Positions 1 to 5,047 of a stretch of DNA of 5,047 nt are shown here, one piece after another (positions within the stretch are counted from its first letter, which is position 1; each line of letters begins with the position of its first letter). The translations under genes and the position numbers were made by a program. This stretch comes from Candidatus Coatesiibacteriota bacterium (GTDB lineage Bacteria > B130-G9): NCBI GenBank assembly GCA_016929465.1, contig JAFGIT010000199.1:1-5047 (forward strand), read 5' to 3'. The notes below the pieces were generated by a model that saw only the letters and a list, made by a program, of their open reading frames with translations, did not search any database and was not told the origin of the DNA.

Positions 1-4
1 GATA

Positions 5-79
5 TGGTAGGCACGGGCGGCTTCGAACCGCCGACCTCTACCGCGTCAAGGTAGCGCTCCACCCCTGAGCTACGTGCCT
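5..79 (-). tRNA. tRNA-Val (anticodon GAC), CCA encoded
   Basis: All four arms can be folded by eye on the minus strand. The acceptor stem AGGCACG/CGTGCCT has 7 perfect pairs, followed by discriminator A and an encoded CCA (plus-strand TGG at 5-7). The D arm is GCTC/GAGC with loop AGGGGTG, the anticodon stem CTACC/GGTAG has 5 pairs, the variable loop is AGGTC, and the T arm GGCGG/CCGCC carries loop TTCGAAG. The anticodon loop TTGACGC (43-49) places GAC at 45-47, which reads the valine codons GUC and GUU. The parts add up to 75 nt with no intron or mismatch. It lies 144 bases downstream of the caspase-FGE stop on the same strand and has its own promoter, so it is probably a separate transcription unit. 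Its terminator would lie left of the window. Confidence 0.96.
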
Positions 80-134
80 ACATGACTTACGCCCCTCAAA
101 AGAGAGAATACATCAGTTGTATCAATCAGCGGCA

Positions 135-163
135 ACCATAATACCACCTTTCAGCTGAGTCAA
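135..163 (-). promoter_or_regulatory. sigma70-type promoter for the tRNA-Val gene
   Basis: On the minus strand TTGACT (163 to 158, 5 of 6 to the -35 consensus) is followed after exactly 17 bases by TATGGT (140 to 135, 4 of 6 to TATAAT). Transcription would start near 128, giving a leader of about 50 nt before the mature tRNA 5' end at 79. The -35 lies inside a 5-bp inverted repeat (GAGTC at 157-161, GACTC at 166-170). Spacing and position are good; the assignment is by consensus only. Confidence 0.55.
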
Positions 164-205
164 GCGACTCTCGATTTTTTCTGGCGAGCGGGACCATCCA
201 TGCTT

Positions 206-235
206 TCCGCTTTGGGTCGCACCCTACGGAGCGGA
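206..235 (-). other. hairpin spanning the stop codon of the caspase-FGE gene
   Basis: On the minus strand TCCGCT (235 to 230) pairs perfectly with AGCGGA (211 to 206). Inside it GGGT and ACCC form a second 4-bp stem around the loop GCG. The stop codon TAG (226 to 224) lies in the unpaired side between the two stems. No U-tract follows, so it does not look like a standard intrinsic terminator; it could act as an RNA-stabilising 3' structure or a weak terminator. The role is inferred from position only. Confidence 0.4.
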
Positions 236-2074
236 ATTGGCTTCGCGATCCCGTTCCTTCATGACCAGGCGGAATCCGAGCGCGCTTCGTCTCTTCTCTG
301 GGGGATTACTTCCCCTATCGGCTGACCTGCAGTTCCAGGCCCAGGCCCAGTAACTGCCGCCTCGAACTACGCGTGCCGTTCCTGCAGTTGGACCTGTCGG
401 ATTATACATCGCGTGGCTCTTATACGCGTCGGCGGAATACCAGTCATAGCACCCTTCCACAACATTTCCTGCCATGTCGTGCAGCCCAAATGCGTTTGGC
501 AAGAACTTGCCAACCGGAGCTGTCACGGCATATCCATCGTCGAGGTCTGCGTGGTTCGGATGCGTCGGATGGCTCTTATCAGCCAGATTTACGTATCGCA
601 CATCGATCTTATCGCCCCAGTAGTACCTGGTCTTCGTCTTGGCGCGACACGCATACTCCCACTCGGCCTCCGTCGGAAGGCGAAATTCGTATTTGCCGGC
701 ATGAATTGCGGAAAGGTGTTTGGCGAATGCCATCGCATCCGCCCAGCTCACGAAGACCACTGGCTGGTCCGGTTCGTTGCGAGTGAAGCCGTGGTAGCTT
801 CCGCTGTTGTGTTCGGGACGGAAGGTGCGATATTCAGCATTCGTCACCTCGTATTTCCCGATCCAATAGCCATCCAAACAGACCTCATGAACCGGACCTT
901 CATCCTCGTCGCGGGCATTGTCGCTGAGAGGGCTGCCCATCTCGAAGCAATCTCCAGGAATCCACACGAATTGCATCCCGGTATTTGGCTCAGTCCATTC
1001 AGTGCGGACGTCCGGAACTGCGCAAGGAGCATCCGGGACCGGCCCGACGAGCTCCTGCGATAGTTTTTCGATTCTTGACTCCAACTCGGCAAGTTTCTTC
1101 TTTTTCTGCTCGATTCTGGCCTGTCTCTCGTCGTCCAGGGCTTTAATTCTTGCTTGTTTCTTTTCCAGCGTCGCAAGCGTCTGCTGCTTTTTCTCGATCA
1201 TCCGGTCGAGCTCATCAAGTTCCCTTTGAAGACCGCACACGAAGACAAAGGAGCCGCCGAGCTCGCTTCCGGTCCCGGCAATTGTCTCGAGGCCAATCCC
1301 ACCAACTATGCCCTTTGCTCCAAGATCCAGCCTAATCCCGTCATAGAGCTCAGAAGATAGGAGGTAAGGCTGTTTGTTCTGGTTCAGGATTCTCATCAGG
1401 GAATTCCCGAATATTGATAGGCCATCAGAGCCCTTTTTGTCGGAAAGCGACCCACTGTGTGTGATAACCTCTCGACTCGTCCTGTCGAATGTCTCCCGCC
1501 TGTCGGCTGCACTGATATTGATTGGGGCCGAGGCAGACGTTGAGATGTCATTTTCGGAGAAACACGAGTCGCAGATGACCAGGACATGCCTCGCTGGCAT
1601 CGCCTTGAGTATGCCCCTGAGCCACTCCCCTTCGACCAACCGGCTTCGGTCCCCACGTTTTGCATCCACCGGCACCCAGGCTTCCATTCCGGTCAGCTCA
1701 TCGAATGAGCAATGACCGCCAAAATAGACGAGTAGCCAATCCTCGGGACGAAGCTTCTCGACCGACTTACGGAATGCGTCTTTGATTGCGCCCTCGGTGG
1801 CGTCCGAGTTGTAAAGCTTGACCAGGTGCTGGGAGCCAAAGCCGTAGCGATCGAGAAGAACCTCCGCAAGCGCATCGGCATCCGCGACGGATGTATTCAG
1901 TCGAGGCCAATGAGCGTAGTCGTCTATCCCGATGCAGAGAAGATGATAATCGCCTAAGAAAGGCCAATCACCAGCGGCGTTCTTTAGCTCTACCGCTCTC
2001 GTGCCAATCTCGGACGTCAGGCCCATGATAAGGCACATCATCAGGCTCAGCGAAAGGAGCCGAAAGGACCTCAT
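224..2074 (-). CDS. secreted caspase-like (peptidase C14) protein with coiled coil and C-terminal FGE-sulfatase/SUMF1-like domain
   Basis: 616 residues with the start at the ATG 2074-2072, chosen because GGAG lies 7 bases upstream and a classical signal peptide begins there (MRSFR, then hydrophobic residues 6-19, possible cleavage near A27). An in-frame GTG at 2134 would add 20 residues but has no clear ribosome site. Residues about 44-280 form a caspase-like domain: the CIGIDDY strand near 47-53, catalytic His121 in FGGHCSFDE, and catalytic Cys171 in ICDSCFSEN. Residues about 282-343 are a Lys/Glu-rich coiled coil. Residues about 360-604 are an FGE/SUMF1 fold with FVWIPGDCFEMGSP, GKYEVTNAEY, RLPTEAEWEYACR, GLHDMAGNVVEG, RVVRGGSY and GFRLV. 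Of the two FGE active-site cysteines only the second is present (Cys582; the first aligns with Ala577), so oxidase activity is doubtful. The caspase motif has GHC where GHG is usual. A role as an extracytoplasmic protease or sensor with a ligand-binding tail is inference; the substrate is unknown. It is transcribed divergently from the ligase genes. Confidence 0.92.
   Translation of the reverse strand: MRSFRLLSLSLMMCLIMGLTSEIGTRAVELKNAAGDWPFLGDYHLLCIGIDDYAHWPRLNTSVADADALAEVLLDRYGFGSQHLVKLYNSDATEGAIKDAFRKSVEKLRPEDWLLVYFGGHCSFDELTGMEAWVPVDAKRGDRSRLVEGEWLRGILKAMPARHVLVICDSCFSENDISTSASAPINISAADRRETFDRTSREVITHSGSLSDKKGSDGLSIFGNSLMRILNQNKQPYLLSSELYDGIRLDLGAKGIVGGIGLETIAGTGSELGGSFVFVCGLQRELDELDRMIEKKQQTLATLEKKQARIKALDDERQARIEQKKKKLAELESRIEKLSQELVGPVPDAPCAVPDVRTEWTEPNTGMQFVWIPGDCFEMGSPLSDNARDEDEGPVHEVCLDGYWIGKYEVTNAEYRTFRPEHNSGSYHGFTRNEPDQPVVFVSWADAMAFAKHLSAIHAGKYEFRLPTEAEWEYACRAKTKTRYYWGDKIDVRYVNLADKSHPTHPNHADLDDGYAVTAPVGKFLPNAFGLHDMAGNVVEGCYDWYSADAYKSHAMYNPTGPTAGTARVVRGGSYWAWAWNCRSADRGSNPPEKRRSALGFRLVMKERDREANSAP
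335..350 (-). repeat. hexanucleotide repeat encoding the WAWAW run of the FGE tail
   Basis: On the minus strand TGGGCC occurs twice in tandem and is followed by TGG, encoding Trp-Ala-Trp-Ala-Trp (residues 576-580). The repeat is flanked by a perfect 6-bp inverted repeat, AACTGC at 352-357 and GCAGTT at 329-334 on the plus strand. This is the part of the fold that follows RGGSY and carries the active-site or ligand-contact residues in relatives. Confidence 0.7.
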
Positions 2075-2081
2075 TCCCAAT

Positions 2082-2085
2082 CTCC
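2082..2085 (-). promoter_or_regulatory. ribosome binding site deciding the caspase-FGE start
   Basis: GGAG on the minus strand (2085 to 2082) is separated by 7 bases (ATTGGGA) from the ATG at 2074. Neither the in-frame ATG at 2098 nor the GTG at 2134 has a comparable purine-rich site, so the start is placed at 2074. Confidence 0.75.
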
Positions 2086-2287
2086 ATGCAATTCCCATTG
2101 ATTCGAAGCATTGGCGCAAGAAGCACAACGCCACATTATGCTGTATCGGAGCTTTTGAGGTATTTTCTTAATTCGGCACAATCCGGCCACCCAATTGGCG
2201 GCCCTTGGTGCCAAACCAACCCGTAAAATCCACCCATTGTCAAGCAGAGCAGCTCTTGTGGATTCCCATCTGCCACCGGTTCGATCT

Positions 2288-2317
2288 TTCGCATTGCCCC
2301 CTGCTGTGTGATATGAT
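2288..2317 (+). promoter_or_regulatory. extended -10 promoter for the ligase gene pair
   Basis: TATGAT (2312-2317, 5 of 6 to consensus) is preceded by TG plus one base (2309-2311), the extended -10 pattern. TTCGCA at 2288-2293 (4 of 6) sits 18 bases upstream as a weak -35. Transcription would begin near 2324, giving a leader of about 60 nt to the ATG at 2387. Judged by consensus only. Confidence 0.5.
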
Positions 2318-2368
2318 GCTTCGTGAAAATGATTCGGCCATTTTACGGCCATGCGGGCTCCAAGCCTC

Positions 2369-2413
2369 AACCTTGAACTTTGAACTATGAACCTTGAACT
2401 CCGAACCATGAAC
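2369..2413 (+). repeat. heptamer tandem repeat overlapping the ligase start codons
   Basis: Six consecutive 7-base units begin at 2369: AACCTTG, AACTTTG, AACTATG, AACCTTG, AACTCCG, AACCATG, followed by a partial AAC. All start with AAC and end in G; the middle varies. Units three and six contain the two candidate start codons (2387 and 2408). No Shine-Dalgarno sequence lies in or just before the array. Because 7 is not a multiple of 3, gain or loss of a unit downstream of 2387 would break that frame while leaving the ATG at 2408 usable. Confidence 0.85.
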
Positions 2414-4756
2414 AACCGAGTTCCTGATCTCTTACAGAAGACCATATTGCTCTGCATTATCGTGGTCCTCCCTTTCATCGCGATTCCGGAGGCCCTCGAT
2501 GGCTTCATTCTACCGAAGTGGTTCGCGATCAAGCTCGCTGCACTTTTACTTCTCATCATCTCGCTGATCGATGGCTGCCGTAAGACTCCTCGTTTCATGG
2601 CTCTGCCTTTGGACCTCGGGGCCATCCTCCTAATCCTGTCCTTCGGGATCGCATGGACCAGGTCTCTTGGAAACTGGACCGGGCTCCATACGCCATCTCA
2701 GCTGCTTGCTCTCTGGATAATCTACCGAGCGATTGCCGCCTATTCTTGGGACCACCGACTCAAGATATTGGCTGCCTGCGTTATTCCCGGCGTGGTACTA
2801 TTCTCTCTTGCCATCTTGTCGGTCCTGGGCGGTCCCTATGTGAAATCTGGATGGCTGGTTGCGGCCCAGCTTGGTCATGGAAACTATGCCGGGCAGTGGG
2901 CGATACTCATAGCACCCGTCGTCGCTGCGTTCTTCTTCACTGCAAGAGGGCGGCTTTGGAGAGCATTTTTCGCCGTCCTGCTTGCGCTTTCCGCTTGCTA
3001 TCTTCTCATCTCGAACTGCCGCGGCGCGTGGGTGGCGCTCGCAGTGGCGACCGGGGTGGTCTGGCTCGTTCGGCGTCGGTCGGGCTCGTCTTCTGTTACA
3101 AGGCGTTCGCTGGTGCCTGTTCTCATGATATTGGTCCTTGCGGTGGCTCTGTTATGGCAGACTGGCTCCTTTAAGGAGCGGATCCTCACGAGCTTCGGGA
3201 GGGACGATACCGGCTTGAGCTTCCGCCGCCTTGCCTGGGGCAGCACGCTGAAGATGATCTCGCACGAGTCGGTTCTCGGCACTGGTTCCGGGAACTTCGC
3301 GGCGTTTTACCCCCGCTATCGGACCTCCGAGGAGAGGGCCTTGTTCCCGCAGAGACGGTTCGTCAGCAATCCACACAATAGCTACCTCCTTGCGGCAGCG
3401 GAGGCAGGACCGCTTGGTCTTGCCGCGATCATATTTTTCGTCCTCGCAGCGCTTAGATTGGCTCTCGAACGGGCCAGACCGGACCGCGGGGGTGGGGATA
3501 TATTCGACGCTGCATTGGCAGTCGGCGTCGTCGCCACCATTTTGCATACGGTGGTCAGCTTCAATCTCGAGAAGCCGGTCTCCGCATTCTACTTCTGGGC
3601 ATTCGCCGGAGTCTTGTCGATGAGGTCCCGGTCGGGTGGTCATGGTTGGGGAGTCTCAGGTCTCAGAAGAACGGTCCGGATATCTCTTTCGACACTGGCC
3701 GCGTCCCTTCTAATAGTAGTTCTTGTCGCAGACTGCAGGGAGATAATGGCTTCGGTCCACTCCCCCAGGGGATCGATGTATAAGCGGGAAGGGAATCTCG
3801 CCGAGGCCGAGCGCGAACTGCGGGCGGCAGTTGAATTGTGGCCGGAGGGGGCAACAAACTCTCACCTTCTGGGGCGCATAATGCTGCAGAAGGGCGACTT
3901 GAGGAGCAGTGAGAAGCTCAACGAGATGTCGCTTTCTATCTGGCCATATTTCCGCGATGCGCTCGTGGACCTCGGGATCATCAAATGGCGTCAGGGCGAT
4001 TTGAGGGCTGCGGAGAGATTCCTGGTGGCGGCAATTGACATTGACCCAGAGTTCTCCAGGGGTAGGATAGCCCTTGGGAACCTCTATGCGGCACACTCGG
4101 AATACGACGCCGCCATCGAGCAGTATCACCACGCTGAGGCAAGGAGATCATCGCGAGAATCCGCCCGGTACTACATCGCAGCGGTTCACGCTGCGCGCGG
4201 GAGATTGGATGAAGCCCTCGATATTGTGGAGGACCTTATCTCGCTGAAGCACATGTATCTCGATTCGGAGCTCAGCATCGGCCTGACAGCGGATTATCTC
4301 ATTGATGTTATCGGGTGCGGAGAGTGGCCTTTTGAGGTGGTTGCCAGAGACGGTGATTTGTGGCCTGTCTGGAGGGGCGAGAAGGTCGGACGGATGGCGA
4401 TAAGGAGGCAGGCTCCGAGGATAGCGCTGTTAGCCGATGGAGAAGGCGTCGAAATGAGAGTGTCTTCCGATGGTGAGCGCTTGCATATAAGGTTCATCAG
4501 AGCACCCGATTCGAGGGCTCACGTGTATTCTATCGTCGTCGAGACACCATCTCTATTTAGGTCATTCGACCTTCTCGCGGACGCGGAGCTTCATTCCAGG
4601 ATACTGATGCTCTATGCGGAGATACTCGACTCGCTTGGCAGGCATCAAGAAGCGCAGCAAATGCGCTCCGAAGCGCTGGTGTTGAATCCGAGAGCTTCAA
4701 CAGCCCCAATTCGCTATTCTGAAACAGATCAAATCAACTCAACGGATTCTGAGTAG
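2387..4756 (+). CDS. O-antigen ligase/polymerase family membrane protein (Wzy_C/WaaL-like) with C-terminal TPR domain
   Basis: 789 residues from the first ATG; the ATG at 2408 (782 residues) is an equal candidate, and neither has a Shine-Dalgarno site. About twelve to thirteen hydrophobic segments span residues 18-450. Wzy_C/WaaL hallmarks are present: GHGNYAGQW at 163-171, Arg212 in NCRGAWVAL, a large hydrophilic loop from about 258 to 340 with GTGSGNF (298-304), and PHNSYLL with His330 followed by EAGPLGL. In characterised WaaL enzymes the corresponding Arg and His are needed for transfer of a lipid-linked glycan. Residues about 462-622 form five TPR-like units, the clearest at 523-556 (GIIKWRQGDLRAAE). 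A beta-rich stretch of about 115 residues (623-738) interrupts them before a last TPR unit at 739-770. It probably transfers or polymerises undecaprenyl-linked glycan on the periplasmic face; whether ligase, polymerase or protein O-glycosyltransferase cannot be told. It is the first gene of a tandem pair. Confidence 0.88.
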   Translation: MNLELRTMNNRVPDLLQKTILLCIIVVLPFIAIPEALDGFILPKWFAIKLAALLLLIISLIDGCRKTPRFMALPLDLGAILLILSFGIAWTRSLGNWTGLHTPSQLLALWIIYRAIAAYSWDHRLKILAACVIPGVVLFSLAILSVLGGPYVKSGWLVAAQLGHGNYAGQWAILIAPVVAAFFFTARGRLWRAFFAVLLALSACYLLISNCRGAWVALAVATGVVWLVRRRSGSSSVTRRSLVPVLMILVLAVALLWQTGSFKERILTSFGRDDTGLSFRRLAWGSTLKMISHESVLGTGSGNFAAFYPRYRTSEERALFPQRRFVSNPHNSYLLAAAEAGPLGLAAIIFFVLAALRLALERARPDRGGGDIFDAALAVGVVATILHTVVSFNLEKPVSAFYFWAFAGVLSMRSRSGGHGWGVSGLRRTVRISLSTLAASLLIVVLVADCREIMASVHSPRGSMYKREGNLAEAERELRAAVELWPEGATNSHLLGRIMLQKGDLRSSEKLNEMSLSIWPYFRDALVDLGIIKWRQGDLRAAERFLVAAIDIDPEFSRGRIALGNLYAAHSEYDAAIEQYHHAEARRSSRESARYYIAAVHAARGRLDEALDIVEDLISLKHMYLDSELSIGLTADYLIDVIGCGEWPFEVVARDGDLWPVWRGEKVGRMAIRRQAPRIALLADGEGVEMRVSSDGERLHIRFIRAPDSRAHVYSIVVETPSLFRSFDLLADAELHSRILMLYAEILDSLGRHQEAQQMRSEALVLNPRASTAPIRYSETDQINSTDSE
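2486..2635 (+). repeat. 5' copy of the duplicated ligase N-terminal coding segment
   Basis: This stretch (PEALDGF to the second membrane segment) aligns without gaps to 4898-5047, an offset of 2412 bases. By eye the first 108 bases have 16 mismatches, mostly third-position and silent (only three change the residue), and the last 42 bases (2594-2635) are identical. The true right end of the similarity is beyond the window. Confidence 0.93.
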
Positions 4757-4763
4757 GGCCTGC

Positions 4764-4769
4764 GGAGGA
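4764..4769 (+). promoter_or_regulatory. ribosome binding site favouring a TTG start for the second ligase gene
   Basis: GGAGGA at 4764-4769 is a near-perfect Shine-Dalgarno site. It lies 5 bases from an in-frame TTG (4775) but 17 bases from the in-frame ATG (4787), which is too far for efficient use. This supports TTG as the main start. The site lies in the gap directly after the upstream stop codon (4754-4756), so the two genes are likely co-transcribed. Confidence 0.65.
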
Positions 4770-4774
4770 AGTCT

Positions 4775-5047
4775 TTGACCACGATCATGTCATACTTCTC
4801 GAGAGACAATCCCGAAAATCATCGCAATAGTAAGACGGACCTATTCAGGCTCTTACTTGTTCTGGCTTGTCTCTCAATCATTCCCCTCCTTGCCTTGCCT
4901 GAAGCCCTGGATGGGTTCATTCTGCCGAAATGGTTCGTGATCAAGCTCGCGGCGCTCTTTCTTCTCATCATCTCGCTGATTGATGGCTGCCGGAGGACCC
5001 CTCGCTTCATGGCTCTGCCTTTGGACCTCGGGGCCATCCTCCTAATC
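4775..5047 (+). CDS. second O-antigen ligase-like membrane protein, paralogue of the preceding gene (3' end outside window)
   Basis: The reading frame is open from the TTG at 4775 to the window edge (91 codons, no stop seen). The alternative start is ATG 4787, which has poor ribosome-site spacing. The hydrophilic N-terminus (about 22 residues) is unlike that of the upstream gene. Then two hydrophobic segments, starting about residues 24 and 50, surround LPEALDGFILPKWF. This matches residues 34 onward of the upstream protein almost residue for residue; the only changes seen in the 50 aligned positions are Ala to Val, Leu to Phe and Lys to Arg. The conserved catalytic loop and any TPR tail are not visible, so the family call rests wholly on similarity to the neighbour. 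The 18-base gap after the upstream stop suggests one operon and a tandem duplication. It could be a full paralogue or a fragment. Confidence 0.82.
   Translation, partial: MTTIMSYFSRDNPENHRNSKTDLFRLLLVLACLSIIPLLALPEALDGFILPKWFVIKLAALFLLIISLIDGCRRTPRFMALPLDLGAILLI
4898..5047 (+). repeat. 3' copy of the duplicated ligase N-terminal coding segment
   Basis: Partner of 2486-2635; the bases 5006-5047 are identical to 2594-2635. Similarity rises from left to right: the N-terminal 30 codons of the two genes are barely alignable, then similarity is about 85 percent, then exact. The repeat is cut by the window edge. Confidence 0.93.

Larger units (their letters stand above)
2075..2386. other. divergent intergenic region between caspase-FGE and ligase genes
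   Basis: No convincing gene is seen in these 312 bases; reading frames here are shadows or unsupported extensions. The region holds the caspase-FGE ribosome site, a rightward promoter (2288-2317), a direct repeat CGGCCAT at 2335-2341 and 2346-2352, and the first part of a heptamer repeat from 2369. For the leftward gene there is a weak -10 candidate CATAAT (2140 to 2135, start near 2128) without a good -35. There is also a perfect TTGACA (2243 to 2238) without a good -10 at 16-18 bases, so the leftward promoter is not settled. The palindrome-like stretches CCAATTGG and TTGGTGCCAA around 2190-2213 could be operator material but have no recognised owner. Confidence 0.5.

Noticed and set aside
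157-180. Hairpin plus T-run that looks like an intrinsic terminator on the plus strand
   Set aside because: The stem has only 5 pairs, the T-run is 4 bases away from it, and no plus-strand gene lies to its left. On the minus strand, where the genes lie, no U-tract follows.
1-223. DGR template repeat downstream of the FGE-like tail
   Set aside because: The space is filled by the tRNA and its promoter region, and no near-copy of the 260-365 segment is visible there or elsewhere in the window.
413-1063. Plus-strand reading frame of 216 codons inside the caspase-FGE gene
   Set aside because: It is antisense to a gene with clear conserved domains, has no recognisable motifs and no ribosome site.
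2017-2074. Lipoprotein signal in the caspase-FGE N-terminus
   Set aside because: The only cysteine in the hydrophobic part follows LMM and is mid-segment, which does not fit the lipobox pattern with a small residue before Cys.
2075-2134. N-terminal extension of the caspase-FGE protein to the GTG at 2134
   Set aside because: The ATG at 2074 has a well-placed GGAG and begins a typical signal peptide. The extension would place about 20 residues before it and has no ribosome site.
2190-2213. Possible sigma54 site on the minus strand (TGGCAC followed by GCCGC)
   Set aside because: The -24 GG is present but a GC does not occur at the required 10-base distance, so the pattern fails.
2071-2625. Long minus-strand reading frame overlapping the start of the ligase gene, with a similar frame at 4819-5037
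   Set aside because: Both are antisense to the duplicated ligase N-terminal segment. Their similarity is fully explained by the plus-strand paralogy, and the mismatches fall at the third codon positions of the plus frame.

Overview
The window holds one transfer RNA gene, one minus-strand protein gene and a plus-strand pair of tandem paralogues, the second of which runs off the right edge. The mixed, moderately GC-rich codon use, clear Shine-Dalgarno sites at two of the three genes, a genome-encoded CCA on the tRNA and an O-antigen ligase/polymerase type membrane protein point to a Gram-negative bacterium. The phylum cannot be fixed from the sequence. Caspase-FGE fusions and TPR-tailed O-antigen ligases are, from general knowledge, common in planctomycetes, deltaproteobacteria, cyanobacteria and uncultured candidate phyla.

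Left part (1-2074, minus strand): a tRNA-Val(GAC) at 5-79 has its own sigma70-like promoter at 135-163. Upstream of it, also on the minus strand, lies a 616-residue protein (224-2074) made of a signal peptide, a caspase-like (peptidase C14) domain with its His/Cys pair, a charged coiled coil, and a C-terminal formylglycine-generating-enzyme-like (FGE/SUMF1) domain. Only one of the two FGE catalytic cysteines is present, so the C-terminal domain is more likely a binding or scaffold fold than an active oxidase. Its tail resembles the variable regions of diversity-generating retroelement targets, but no template repeat or reverse transcriptase is in the window.

Middle (2075-2386): a divergent intergenic region of 312 bases carries a strong extended -10 promoter reading right. 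At its right end is a run of 7-base repeats (AAC-N-N-T/C-G type) that continues into the start of the next gene.

Right part (2387-5047, plus strand): a 789-residue polytopic membrane protein of the Wzy_C/WaaL O-antigen ligase family ends in a TPR domain interrupted by a non-TPR segment. After an 18-base gap a second gene of the same family begins, probably at a TTG codon with an ideal ribosome binding site; only its first 91 codons are visible. In the aligned part the two copies first differ mostly at third codon positions and then become identical for the final 42 bases, which suggests gene conversion. The pair probably works in the transfer or polymerisation of surface glycans at the outer face of the inner membrane. 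No functional link with the caspase-FGE protein is shown by the sequence beyond divergent adjacency.
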